A DNA stretch of 30,056 nt from Bigelowiella natans CCMP2755 (GCA_000320545.1 ADNK01003209.1:1-30056); one strand, 5' to 3'; shown: positions 1 to 10,070, counted from the first letter of the stretch. Notes: a model not told the origin generated them from the letters alone. Program-made: numbers and translations.

Positions 1-194
1 TCCCACACAGTAGGGTCTACTTTAACATCCTCTAGGAGCTCTCACCGATATCATAATTCTATAGGTGACTGATGTTGCGCAAAGGTGACCCTGTTCCCAT
101 CATAGATGTAGTACCGCTTCCTCCCCTTCCTCTAGGTAACCTGCGCGACCAAGCGCGTCGTGTGGTGCAAGCAAAGTGCTGCACTTTTCACAAC

Positions 195-223
195 CCCGTC
201 GTCACCGGGTTTGACGGAGCTGT
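195..223 (+). repeat. Dispersed 29-bp repeat, copy 1
   Basis: The 29 bases starting CCGTCGTCACCGGG and ending GGAGCTGTG recur identically at 5019-5047. Part of the same word is found in inverted orientation at 4617-4633. A nearby word, GCGCGACCAAG at 143-153, recurs at 4678-4688. This links the 1-300 stretch with the 4.6-5.1 kb stretch as members of one dispersed repeat family of unknown type. Confidence 0.7.
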
Positions 224-533
224 GTGGATCGCAGCACCGATCGAAATTGTCAGAATTTTCGGCCTTTTTTGACTCACCTAGAACACTTGCTCAACTCGCC
301 TACTTGTGTCTTGTGTCTGTGTGCGAAGCGGGCATCGAGGTTCTGAAATGAAGCTGCGCATGCGCTTGCAAGCACGCACGTGCCGTGGCATCCACATTGT
401 CAGCGGTGTGGCCGCGCCACCCACGATTGAGGAGCTGTCGCAACTAGCATGCGCACGCCCGTTGATGCTGCATGCTGCGCTGTGCGCATCACTGCGTGCT
501 GCGCTGTGCACCTGCGCATGGAAGTTCTCAGAA

Positions 534-731
534 CTTCGAGAACCTTCCAGAGAATTCGAGAACATTCCGGAAGCTACGAGAATCTTCCACAATGTTCGAG
601 AATTCTCCAGAAGTTTCGAGAATTCTCCGGAAGCTTCGAGAGCGTTCCGGAAGCTTCGGGAATCTTCCAGAACACTCGAGAGAATTCGAGAGAATTCTTG
701 TGTTCTGGAAGATTCGAGAATCTTCACGAAT
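534..731. repeat. Tandem nTTCn/nGAAn array (heat-shock-element-like)
   Basis: Read in 5-base steps from 534, the sequence alternates nTTCn and nGAAn for 33 consecutive pentamers to 698, of which I count 24 exact. After a 3-base slip, six more exact pentamers follow at 702-731. The array also reads as a diverged 20-bp minisatellite (two 10-bp half-units, CTTCGAGAAT-like and CTTCCGGAAG-like). Alternating inverted GAA pentamers are the established binding site of heat-shock factor trimers. No heat-shock gene is visible beside it. It may be a regulatory super-site, or a minisatellite whose unit happens to match. Confidence 0.75.
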
Positions 732-2129
732 GCGCCGCGAATGCGCCGGAACCCAACGTGCATGCACATGCATGCAGCGCAAGTTCTCAGGTCATCAGAA
801 TTCAAACGCACACAGGAGCGCGTGTTGACTTGGTGACATCAACAACACAGTCCCGCGCACAAAAGCTAAGCAGCTACCGCAAGCCCGCCAAAACACATGC
901 ATGTCTAGGTGCAGCCACAAGTGCACACACGGCTACCACAGCCAGGCCCGGGCGTGATCTGCACGTGACCCCGGATTTTCGTTGCAAAGTCCACTTTGCG
1001 CGCGCGTGCATTTCGATTTTTTCACACGCACACATTGTGTCTGAGTGCGATGTCGGTTGCACGTGTGACGTGGGACGTGGGACCTTCACGTTGCACGCGT
1101 TCCACAGTTCAGCACTGAACGAATTGCGCTTCAAATTTTTGTGACGCCTCTAGCTCGGTTTTGTCAATTTTTGTTTCCATGTTTGTTCAACATTGGCACG
1201 AATTTCGTTCGTCCTTTCAATGTTCGTCAAAACCTCAAAAAAGCATGTTCATGACAGACATGCAACGTGTTGCATGCATTGCACATGCACCATGTTGCTG
1301 TGTCGCTTACGTTTTGACCACACTTTGTCGAAAGTGTGGATTTTTGCAGCCCGCAACCCACTACAATAGACAAAGTACATGTCACATGTATATCACATAT
1401 ATTACATGTACGTGTGTCTATAGTCACTTGTCATGTGTTTGTGGTCACGTGCACGCGCTGCATGTGCTGCGCTTGCCAACAATGTAGTCCAGTCGTTGTG
1501 CGGCCACGCACGATCAAAAATCAAAAAGTGAACCTGAAAACACCACGCTTGAGCACATGACCATCCTGATGGACACTGGGACAGCCGGGAGCACCAGGCA
1601 TGACGAAAATGAGAAAGTTGCGAAATTTTGAGGTTGGTGACTTCGAAATTTTGCGCTCTTTTTCAGGCCTCGATCGCAAATTTTGCTAGTAGATCACTTG
1701 TCACAAATTGAGCTCCGCCAGCCCATTTCGATCAAAATTGAGTTTTTTTCTCGAATCAAGCCAAAATCACAGACACGTAACATCATGTGTGCATTACATG
1801 TGCTATTACTATGTCTATTATGAGTATGCGTGTTCTTTTTTGCACACAAATCATGTGCAGTGCCGCTGCGTTGATTCGCAGTTCTTGCAGGAAACATGCG
1901 AAACCGTGAAATTCCCGGGTTATTTCGCCTAGTTGTGAATGCTACGTGCCTGCAAACGCATGCAGCTCATTCATCGCATTGTTGTTGCTGTACGCCCGCC
2001 TCCTTCAGTTAGATCTAGACCCTTCTCATGTGGGTGCTGCATGAACACAAACGCATGCGGCTTCACCTCTTTGCTGCCATCCTCTCTTAATCAGATCTAT
2101 GGCAAGGTCAATCATTCTGCTACATTCGG

Positions 2130-2765
2130 TAACTTTAAAGATATTGGATTCTTACGGTAGCGTGGTGCTACTCATTTACATTCCATGTCAATTCATTGTG
2201 TTAATAATTTCTAGGTTAAGGGTCGGCTGATGCTGTGCTTTACCTCACACAGCCTAATGTGACGACAAAGAGATTCCAAGATCTCGAAGACTCTTCTACT
2301 AAGCTAATAGGAAGTCCTAGCCATATAATCTTTACTTACACTGGTTCACTTGGATGTAGCAACCAAGAATGTGTTCACTAACTCCAAAGTGGTTGTCCTT
2401 GAGGTGCCTCTTGTTGATGTACAAGTCCCCGAACAAAACGGTCTGAGTATCACGCATACAACACATACGCAAACAAATTAGTCCTAATTTTTAATTATTG
2501 CGGATATCATAGTTAGCCTTTGGAATTGTTTACTGTGCGGTATTACCCCTACGATGGTCGTGTACTCGTAGCACACAGCTCGCTGCGCCTCTCCGACTTC
2601 GTCATCATATGCTACGTTGAAGGCGATGCAAGCTCCGTTGCTTTCACAGTAACTCTTGCATTCGTTGAACATTTCCCCAGCATTGCGGCTTCTCAGGGAT
2701 AGCTTAGCTTCAGCGCCTCCAATTTCATCACCAAGGCAGACATCTCCGATTCTGTTAAAGCTAGC
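2130..2765 (-). repeat. Inverted duplication, left arm
   Basis: This arm carries the 3' two thirds of the minus-strand gene at 2484-2945 plus about 350 bp of its downstream flank. It matches, in inverted orientation, 3773-4410. Shared landmarks include the segment encoding FNRIGDVCLGDEIGG, the AACAAGAGGCACCT-type sequence (complementary here) and the TTGACATGGAATGTAAATGAG-type stretch near each outer end. The arms are diverged by substitutions and small indels. The boundaries are approximate. Confidence 0.75.
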
Positions 2766-2945
2766 AGCACCGACAAGGGTCGGGGGTGTTGTTGGAAATG
2801 CTGTTGGGTACACGGAAGAAGCAATTCCGTTTTGATATGATTTGTGGAACTCGACTTCCTCGATGAGGGAAGAGTTAGCCGCTTGCTGCTCATACGAGGC
2901 AGATGCTTGCGCGAAGAGGGCGGTCACGAGAGTGATCAAGAACAT
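2484..2945 (-). CDS. Small secreted PAN/Apple-like cysteine protein (mosaic)
   Basis: Predicted 153-residue protein. I chose the internal Met at 2945 because a hydrophobic signal peptide (MFLITLVTALFAQASA) follows directly and because the paralogue at 6367-7089 starts at the same point; the open frame itself extends to 3011. After the signal peptide come about 35 residues (SSLIEEVEFHK, then YPTAFPT) nearly identical to that paralogue. From residue about 63 the protein switches to a domain almost identical to the product of 3658-4014, with Cys at 70, 96, 100, 106 and 125 and the core FNECKSYCESNGACIAFNV. The spacing resembles PAN/Apple-type domains, which bind proteins or carbohydrates, but this is inference. 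Likely extracellular. No intron is needed. Confidence 0.7.
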   Translation of the reverse strand: MFLITLVTALFAQASASYEQQAANSSLIEEVEFHKSYQNGIASSVYPTAFPTTPPTLVGAASFNRIGDVCLGDEIGGAEAKLSLRSRNAGEMFNECKSYCESNGACIAFNVAYDDEVGEAQRAVCYEYTTIVGVIPHSKQFQRLTMISAIIKN

Positions 2946-3657
2946 TTGGGGAACGATGTTGAGATCTGGGCGATCACAAGTCGTTATTTTGTACATAGAG
3001 CTGTTGGTCAAATAGAGGTTGTCGCTTTACGTTTTTACCCTATAAAACTCCAATTTTTTAATTAGAGCTATCTCTGTTTTCAAGTCCTACGAGAGAGGGT
3101 AAACTCCTATCCAGCGACAAGCGAATTAGGGCAACCAGGATGAAAATAGAGAGCATCTTGTGGTATTTGATGTTCTTAAACTGTGGACTTTGCCATGGAG
3201 CGCAGTGTGATCTCCTACTTATTATCTCTAGTATTTCTGTTTATTTTTTGCATTTCTTTGTAGTAAAATACCGTCAATACCGAAGCATAGTTAAGATATG
3301 TTACAATCTCCTTTAAAAGAGATCATCTTCAATTTCAGTTGTTATTCTGTCGTAAAAACGCACACATGCTTGTCGTTAAATACTAAAAAAAGACATGTTT
3401 TCTTGATAGAAATACAGAAAATCTGAAAGGGCACCCGATGATCAGCTGCAACCAGATTTAATCCTCATCTTTCTCTTGAATCTCGAAAAAATGTTTAAAA
3501 GGGTAGGACAATAATATAGTAAGACATCAATATATCAACATAGATTTAATAAAATAGCAATTAGTAAAAAGTGTGAAGTTTCACAAATGCTCTCTAAAAT
3601 CTGAAACAGTTATTTTTTACTTGTTCAATTACAACTCAAAACTCGGCCACCCTCAAG
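2946..3657. other. Intergenic spacer between divergent paralogues
   Basis: AT-rich stretch between the start codons of the genes at 2484-2945 (minus) and 3658-4014 (plus), inside the inverted duplication. It is not part of the repeated arms. It should hold both promoters, but no convincing TATA box in the right place was found, and no further gene was seen. Confidence 0.5.
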
Positions 3658-4014
3658 ATGATCTCCGTGGCCTTCCTCCTCATCTCTTCCCTGACCTTCA
3701 GCTCAATGGCACTGGAACACAAGCCCTCGCAAATGTTCCTGGAGGCTAATGCAACCAAGGCCGTTGCTGGTAGGTTTAACAGAATCGGAGATGTCTGCCT
3801 TGGAGATGAAATTGGAGGCGCTGAAGGTATGGCATCCCTGGGAAGTCTCAATGCCGTGGCAATGTTCAACGAATGCAAGAGAAACTGTGAAAGGAACGGA
3901 GGTTGCATTGCCTTCAACGTTGCATATGATGACGCCGTCGGAAAGGCGCAGCAAGCTGTGTGCTACGAGTACAAGACCATCGTAGGGGTGATGCCGCACA
4001 GAAAACAACCCTAA
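3658..4014 (+). CDS. Small secreted PAN/Apple-like cysteine protein
   Basis: 118-residue protein starting with a hydrophobic signal peptide (MISVAFLLISSLTFSSMA). The body from residue about 40 is the same domain as in the 2484-2945 product: FNRIGDVCLGDEIGG, then FNECKRNCERNGGCIAFNV, then VCYEY. Cys are at 47, 73, 77, 83 and 102. Its N-terminal 38 residues are unrelated to the mosaic paralogue and lack the YPTAFPT linker. Its stop codon comes about 14 codons earlier than in the paralogue because of a small indel in an otherwise conserved stretch. Probably an extracellular binding protein; ligand unknown. Confidence 0.7.
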   Translation: MISVAFLLISSLTFSSMALEHKPSQMFLEANATKAVAGRFNRIGDVCLGDEIGGAEGMASLGSLNAVAMFNECKRNCERNGGCIAFNVAYDDAVGKAQQAVCYEYKTIVGVMPHRKQP

Positions 4015-4410
4015 GGCTAACCATGAAGCCTAACCACGATATCCACAGTAATTATAAATCAAGGCTAATTATGTTTACGTATGTGTTGTTGTGTAATACT
4101 CAGAGCGAATTGTACGGAGATTTGTACATCAACAAGAGGCACCTTAAGGATAACAAATTTGGACCTCATGAGCCCGTTCTTGGTTGCTACATTCAAGTGA
4201 ATCAAGGGTGCTAAAAATGATGTGGCTAGGACTTATTATTAGCTTAGCAGAAGAGTCTTCGAGAACTTGGAATCTCTTTTTCGTCATATTATGCTGTGCG
4301 AAAGAAAGCACAGCAGTGTCGGCCCTTAACCTAGAAATTATTAATACAATGAATTGACATGGAATGTAAATGAGTAGCGCCACGCTACCATAAGAATCCA
4401 TTACCTTTGA
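3773..4410 (+). repeat. Inverted duplication, right arm
   Basis: Inverted counterpart of 2130-2765. It covers most of the 3658-4014 coding region and about 390 bp downstream. The two coding regions point away from each other, so the 3' flanks lie at the outer ends of the palindrome. The roughly 1-kb centre is not duplicated. Confidence 0.75.
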
Positions 4411-4439
4411 ATTAGAAAGTGGACATTGATGAAAAAATA

Positions 4440-6190
4440 TCATTGCACAATCGCTACATCGCTACTTGCATGTTCGGGAATGTGCAACATCAAGGGACAC
4501 CAACTTTCCAGCATTGCTAGTGACCGCATCTGTGGGCGTCGCCGCTGATCGTATCAGCGTCAAAAACACGACGCTAGTGCACCATGTTAGCATGGTACGC
4601 CCCAGTGCATTTCTCACACAGCTCCGTCAAACCTGTAACGAATCGCCAGAAAGCAACATGCATTTGGAAGCTTTTGCGCGCGACCAAGCCGCGTTGTGTG
4701 ATGTGATAGACAGTGGATTTGCTCGCATTTCTTTGAATTTTTTCGTGCACATCACGTTTGGTCAAACACACGCGCAAAAGCATTCAAAATGTGGCAGAGA
4801 ACATGCAAACGCGCAGCGTGCATCCTCCACACAACGGGTGTGAATTTTCACACTTTGCGCGCTCACGCACTGAGGCCTTGAAAATGGACATTTGGGTCAA
4901 TGTTTCGGTCATTTTTTGAGGTTTGGCCATCGGACAAGTTCTGATGACTTTTCTTTGACCAACTGCAACTGCCTGCTGCTTCAAAGCGCGTCGCAAAGCG
5001 CTGCACTGCTCACAGCCCCCGTCGTCACCGGGTTTGACGGAGCTGTGCAGTGCGCCCTTTGTTGTGCATGGGTTCAATGGGTGGCCAGCGCTAGCATGTC
5101 GTCAGTGCGCGATCGACAGCGTGCACGCAGTCGTGTGATCGATCTAGCGATGTGGCATGCACGATGCGCGCAGCTGCTAGGCAGCCATCTAGTGCATGAT
5201 GAGTCAAGCTCGTTGCATCGTCGCATCGCAACAAAGCGACTACCAGTTGCATGAAACACACGACAACAATGCGCATGGACATGCAACATCGTGTGCATGC
5301 ATGATGACGGCTTGCATTGTTGCCCAAACCGTGCAACTAGAATGCAAATCCAGCGCCACGACGTTGCCATGAGAATCCATTCGTGTCATCTGCTTGCGAC
5401 TTTTAAGTTCTGCTGAGACGTGTCTGAATTGCTGCAATTGCGACTTGAGTGAAAAGCTGTCAGCTTTTGCTGCACTTTTGTCATGTCGCCATGTGCGAAC
5501 TTTCTGAGAAACTTCAGCACGGTGAGCTATGACATGGAGCTTTTCACTGTGCCATGTCGTCCCACGTAGAGCGTCGTGCTGGCACGTCCGACACGCGTGC
5601 TCGCACGCGCAGCTGTGTTCATTGGCACGCCCTGTGTGTCTCATCACACTTGAGCGGAAAGCTGCATCGTGGCGCCATGCATCGCAGCGCCACACAAACC
5701 GAACCAAACACTGAAAATTTGGCACGTACACGTTGCAATTAAACGCAACCAAACCAAACGTGCACACACAAGACTCACACACTACGGTTCATCATCGCGC
5801 TACTAGAATCGCTGATGATGCAAGACTCTGCAGACACCACGCCAGTCATTGCCAGTGTGCATGGTGAGTAAGCTTGCTCATGACATTGACTAACAACTGA
5901 TTTTTGTCATTGGCCGGCCAGCAGTGCGTCACATTGAACACGCCTGCCTTCACAATGCGCACGCGATGCAATCACGCGCGCACGCATACGCACATATAAA
6001 GATGCCTTGTCTCAGATTACAATTGGACGAATTTAATTTATTTACTCGAATTTAATTATTCATTCATTATACCCGTCTCATGGTTCTCATGTAAGTTAGA
6101 TAGCAGGCACAGAGTCATTAAAGTCGACTGATGTCTGAATAACAATAAAACATTAACTAATAAAAAATAGTGAGACTATTTCTCGACTAA
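4440..6190. other. Gene-poor CpG-rich stretch with dispersed repeats
   Basis: I see no supportable gene. The DNA is rich in GCGC, TGCATGCA and CACACG words and shares repeat words with 140-225. A short open frame at 5815 (MMQDSADTTPVIASVHG) runs into a GTGAGT donor-like site near 5866, and a TATATAAAG-like box lies near 5993, but nothing downstream supports an exon chain. 6000-6190 is AT-rich. Confidence 0.5.
5019..5047 (+). repeat. Dispersed 29-bp repeat, copy 2
   Basis: Identical to 195-223. A partial inverted copy (CACAGCTCCGTCAAACC) lies about 400 bp upstream at 4617-4633. Confidence 0.7.
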
Positions 6191-6196
6191 TTTATT
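6191..6196 (-). promoter_or_regulatory. Candidate poly(A) signal AATAAA
   Basis: TTTATT on the plus strand, that is AATAAA on the minus strand, about 170 bases beyond the stop codon of the 6367-7089 gene. Candidate only. Confidence 0.3.
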
Positions 6197-6366
6197 TGGG
6201 GCTAATTTTGATCATCGCTCCAGCCTCTGAAGATCGTGGTGAGCAACTTTCGTCGGTGCTCGAAGACAATCTGCTGAAGTTACGGTAGATTGTTGGAGAT
6301 CTAAACTTCCATCCGAATCCTCCATGTACACCTCCTAATTGAGTTACATTCCCTATATCTACATCA

Positions 6367-7089
6367 CTAGTCAAAACAGCACTTCTGATCACTTCGTTGG
6401 AAGGCAAGTGGATCGTTAGCAGGATCAACGTTGCACGAGTATCCTTCCCACATCTTAGCAAAACAGCGATTGTTGTTTGGGTAGCGAAATGGTATGCTTG
6501 CTGGACAACCATTTTCAAGCTTCTGGCCACCTCCGAGTGCAGGAAAGCACGAGCAACATTTTTTGTCATTTCGTTGGAAGGAAAGTGGATCATTAGCTGG
6601 GTCCACATTGCACATGCTGCCTCCCCATACCTTCTCGAAGCAACGGTTGTTACCCGGGTAACGATTTGGTGTGGCCTCAGGACAACCATTGTCCAACTTT
6701 TTACAGTATTGAGTTGGAGCAGGAGCGGCCGTGCAACATTTTTTGTCATTTCGTTGGTAGGCAAGTGGATCATTAGCTGGGTCCACATTGCACATGTTGC
6801 CTCCCCATACCTTCTCGAAGCAACGGTTATTAGCCGGATAACGATTTGGCATGGTCTCAGGACAACCATTGTCTAGCGTTTTACAGTATTGAGATTCAGT
6901 AGGATTAGGAGTAGGCATTGGCGTCGGAGGCGGTGTTGGAAATGCTGTTGGGTACGTGGAAGATGCGATTCCGTTTTGAAACGCTTTGTGGAACTCGACT
7001 TCCTCGATGAGGGAAGAGTTAGCCTCTTGCTGCTCAGTCAAGGCAGACACTTGCGCGAAGAGAGCGGTCACGAGAGCAATCGAAAGCAT
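6367..7089 (-). CDS. Secreted protein with three cysteine-rich repeats
   Basis: 240 residues when started at the Met (7089) that opens a signal peptide, MLSIALVTALFAQVSA; the open frame extends to 7209, but the upstream part is not shared with its paralogue. Layout: signal peptide 1-16; conserved segment to about 45 shared with the 2484-2945 product; a Pro/Thr-rich linker about 46-66; then three repeats of about 52 residues (68-119, 128-179, about 188-238). Each repeat contains NGCP, RYP.NNRCF.K.W.G, CNVDPANDPL and a closing KCC. The first two carry six Cys each; the third lacks the first Cys. Period is about 60 residues. I do not recognise the domain family. Probably extracellular, with disulphide-stabilised tandem modules. 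Confidence 0.72.
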   Translation of the reverse strand: MLSIALVTALFAQVSALTEQQEANSSLIEEVEFHKAFQNGIASSTYPTAFPTPPPTPMPTPNPTESQYCKTLDNGCPETMPNRYPANNRCFEKVWGGNMCNVDPANDPLAYQRNDKKCCTAAPAPTQYCKKLDNGCPEATPNRYPGNNRCFEKVWGGSMCNVDPANDPLSFQRNDKKCCSCFPALGGGQKLENGCPASIPFRYPNNNRCFAKMWEGYSCNVDPANDPLAFQRSDQKCCFD

Positions 7090-7785
7090 TGGATCAAGGG
7101 TAGGGAGAGAACGTGGAATATGATCTACTGCGTCTCTGATCAGAGGAACTCTCTGAGGGAATGCTTTGGTGTTTCCTATTTTAGAGATGCAAATAGATGT
7201 TGTAAACAATGCTGCGACATGCTCATACTGCTTATTCTACCTCAGAACATCGACCATTTTCATAAAAAATAAATCATTCAATTTTGCGCTCCATATTTCA
7301 TTGTAAAATGTCCCGTCGTCATCGACAAATTGGGATCGGCGACATGACGAACTGTTAAAAATCGACAAGGAAACACATGGATTTGGGGTGCTGCATTCAC
7401 CGCATGCACGAATTATCTCTGAAGACATTAGATCTACATGTACTCATGTTCGCCCTCAATTTCTTTTCAAATGATCAGTTTTCTAGGATAATTGCCGGTA
7501 GATCTAGGCCAACTTTGGCGAGACTTTGGAAGCGTCAATGACGTAAGAAGGTCCCATTTCATGCAAGCGACTCAGTTGGACATGATCAAAATCCCTGTCG
7601 CAGGTTTCGTTTTACAGAAATCCCCACGAATGCTCGCAGAAAATGCGTTTTTCCAGTAGAGACAAGGGATTATCCTCGACGTAGATTTGAAATTGCGGGT
7701 GTTTTTCTTTTTATTTCTGAAAGTGCTTCGGAACTCGTTCCACAGCCAGGGCGTTGCACTCCCCACACTAGTAGTATTGAAGGAT
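7090..7785. other. Intergenic region
   Basis: No gene recognised between the minus-strand cysteine-repeat gene and the plus-strand SRPBCC gene. These two genes diverge, so both promoters should lie here. Confidence 0.45.
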
Positions 7786-9247
7786 ATGAGGCCATCTTTC
7801 TACTTCAGTGCTGCATCATTACTGGCATTGGCTAGTATATACTTTGCAGGAACCAGTAATAGAATTCAGACATGACAGATCTTAGAGTAAATTGGCATTC
7901 TAACTCCCCACCCCTTTTCGATGTCCTAATCAGAGGCTGGGTGGACTGTGGAGGCGGTGGCTGAGAGTAATGCACCTGCAAAGGTATTCTTTAACCTTTT
8001 ATAGTCACAGAATATCCACCATAAACCTAATAGCCCCGATTTAAAAAGTAATAGGGTCAAAATGCTCTCTTCATATTTATTTCGCTTGACCACCAACAAT
8101 CAATCAATCTCAGGTGGTTTGGGATCTTATCTTCAACATGAACCATTGGCAAGATTGGAACAAGGTGGATTTAAGACCATTTTAGTTTAGTTTCGTCCCT
8201 TCCACCAGTGCTGGAAATCTTGAGATATGTGTATATATGTCGCAAGATCATAATCTCCATTATCTCCATCAAATTACGACACTTGCTATACCTATTGAAG
8301 GTGTTTTCTATCACGATTGATGGCAATCCTTTGCCTGGGAAATCTTTCACAATTTTGGCCAAATGGGAAGATGGTGACCTCACACGCAAATACCAAAGTT
8401 TATTTGTTTTTTGTTTTGGGGATTAAGACACAGCGACGATTTGCATTGATTGCAATCGTAAACGAATCGTAGGGACTACGGATCTGGCAGAGGAGAGAAT
8501 AGTGACTGTTGACGCCTCAAACATGCGAATATGTTGGAACTATGAGGGAGTAAGTCAGATCAACTTTGAGAATCTTAAAATCTCTCTCCCATTCGTTGTA
8601 ATCCTCCCCCCCACCCCCTCCGGGTTCTAACAGATCCCAGACTGGATGCTGTCCACCGACCGATGCATACTCATCGAGGAGAGTGCTGACGATAAGGGCA
8701 TGCTGTTAAGAATTCGGAACTATGAGAACTTCGGCGGTCCACTGGCCTTCATCGTTAAGTGGTAAACTATCTGTAAAACTGCATGCTGCTGCTACGAGAA
8801 TAGGAGTGCTAGCCGTAAGGAAGCGCACTTGAGATATGGTACAGAGATCCCTTTGGTGCTTAGATCTTTCGCAAAATTATTTCGAAAGATTTCACTTCTC
8901 TTCCTATCACTGGAATTGAATCTAGGTGACCGCATCGAACGCATATGAGTATTTTCTTTTGCATGCCTAATGAAAGAAATTTTCCGCGTTATGATTTCGG
9001 CGTAATGCGGAAAATATACGGTCACATCTCTTTTCCAAGTGCAGATACTTTGTTCGTGTACACTATGGATGGATGCATGACTGCAGCACTTAAACTACTG
9101 GATTGTTGTGGTATATCGCATGCACAATGGGGCTCCGCAATAAGGCTGAAGGGAGATTTGATCAAGGCTGGATTTGAGGCGCTTAATGTTGCCTTGATTG
9201 CCGAGGCAAGGCGAGTAATGATGAAGAATCAAGGAACAAGGGAATAG
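7786..9247 (+). CDS. Secreted SRPBCC / polyketide cyclase-like protein, 7 exons
   Basis: Hand-built model with exons 7786-7855, 7934-7983, 8114-8164, 8301-8373, 8428-8549, 8634-8761 and 9145-9247. All junctions are GT-AG and all splice phases match, giving about 198 residues. Exon 1 encodes a signal peptide or membrane anchor (MRPSFYFSAASLLALASIYF). The rest follows the START-like SRPBCC pattern: a first strand WTVEAVAESNAPAK, the VWDLIFN..HWQDWN helix region, a central sheet (KWED..ATICIDC, ERIVTVDASNMRICW), the GMLLRIRNYENFGGPLAFIV segment and the long C-terminal helix GDLIKAGFEALNVALIAEA. Such folds bind hydrophobic ligands. The 54-nt fourth intron is the weakest call. Substrate unknown. 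Convergent with the TDP2-like gene. Confidence 0.65.
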
Positions 9248-10016
9248 TCCTAACAACCTTAGACACGCTGTGCGAAAATTCACATCCCAGTCTCTAGCTA
9301 GAACGCCGCCCTTATAACGCAGCAATCAGAGCAGTTAATCTAGCAGTATGTTGTGTCGATCCACTTCCACATGTTCACAAGCGGTGCAACCAGCAGAAGA
9401 ATCATCAGAAAGGCTAGACCAGTAAAGCAAGAAGAGCAAGAAAAAAGAAGAAGAAAAGGAAGAAGAAATGTTTCGCGTGAGGCAGAATTCAAACCGTGTA
9501 CGTCATCTAGTCATGAGTTAACAAAACAACACGCCAATGTTGCCAAATCATTCACTTCCTCTCGAGCGGAGGAAGAAACATCAAAACGTTGCCATTGGCC
9601 GTGATGGTTGGGTTCATGTTTTCACGTTGGCTTGCTCACATGTGATGCATGCACGTGCGGGCGGCGTGATCGCCATGCAGATGGTTAAGATGCATGGTCT
9701 CAACATCTACACGCTGCCACGCGCATCACGTCGAATGTCATTGATACCATGTGACTGACTACTCATGCGTGTATTCGATTCATGATCAGCAAATCTAGAA
9801 ATGCTGCATGACGGTCTAGCGGTAACTGCTAGCCTGGGACAGCGAGAGTACCAAAATGAAGAAAAGACATGTAGACTCCCAGCCAGCGAATCTAGGAATG
9901 CACAGTTCATCTGGATGTGCGTTGTTTTCATACTACATAAAACGCAAAGGAGTACTGCATGCATCATTGTTCGCTAATATGAGCGAGCAAAACGTTGTTG
10001 ATTTTTTTTGGGGGAA
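9248..10016. other. Intergenic region between convergent genes
   Basis: No gene recognised. It contains a basic Lys/Arg/Glu-rich open frame near 9353-9604 without family resemblance, and a TGCATGCAC-rich patch at 9620-9700 like that in 4.4-5.8 kb. Confidence 0.45.
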
Positions 10017-10022
10017 TTTATT
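10017..10022 (-). promoter_or_regulatory. Candidate poly(A) signal AATAAA
   Basis: AATAAA on the minus strand about 50 bases beyond the stop codon of the TDP2-like gene, a typical distance for a cleavage signal. Confidence 0.4.
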
Positions 10023-10070
10023 GCTTAGCAATTGTGCATTTATACACCATTTAGTCATTTACAACATTAC

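Larger units (their letters stand above)
1..2130. other. Gene-poor repeat-rich region
   Basis: I recognise no gene here. Several frames stay open across 280-1140 on both strands, but their translations are repetitive and follow the tandem repeat at 534-731, so I do not call them. The rest (about 740-2130) is rich in TGCATGCA, CACATG and ACGTG words and resembles 4440-5800, which suggests a shared family of dispersed repeats. No RNA gene or transposase was recognised. Confidence 0.6.

Noticed and set aside
278-1144. Several overlapping open frames on both strands, up to 231 codons
   Set aside because: They are open because the TTC/GAA repeat contains no stop codons in any frame; the translations are repetitive and have no start context or family resemblance.
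5815-5870. Mini-exon MMQDSADTTPVIASVHG followed by a GTGAGT donor
   Set aside because: No downstream exon with a matching phase or recognisable protein was found, so one good donor is not enough.
6192-6876. Long frames of 225 codons (minus) and 159 codons (plus) across the cysteine-repeat gene
   Set aside because: They are shadows of the 6367-7089 gene, kept open and repetitive by its tandem repeats; the real frame has the signal peptide and the Cys pattern.
9353-9604. Basic 83-codon frame
   Set aside because: Lys/Arg/Glu-rich low complexity, no domain, no splice-supported partner exons.
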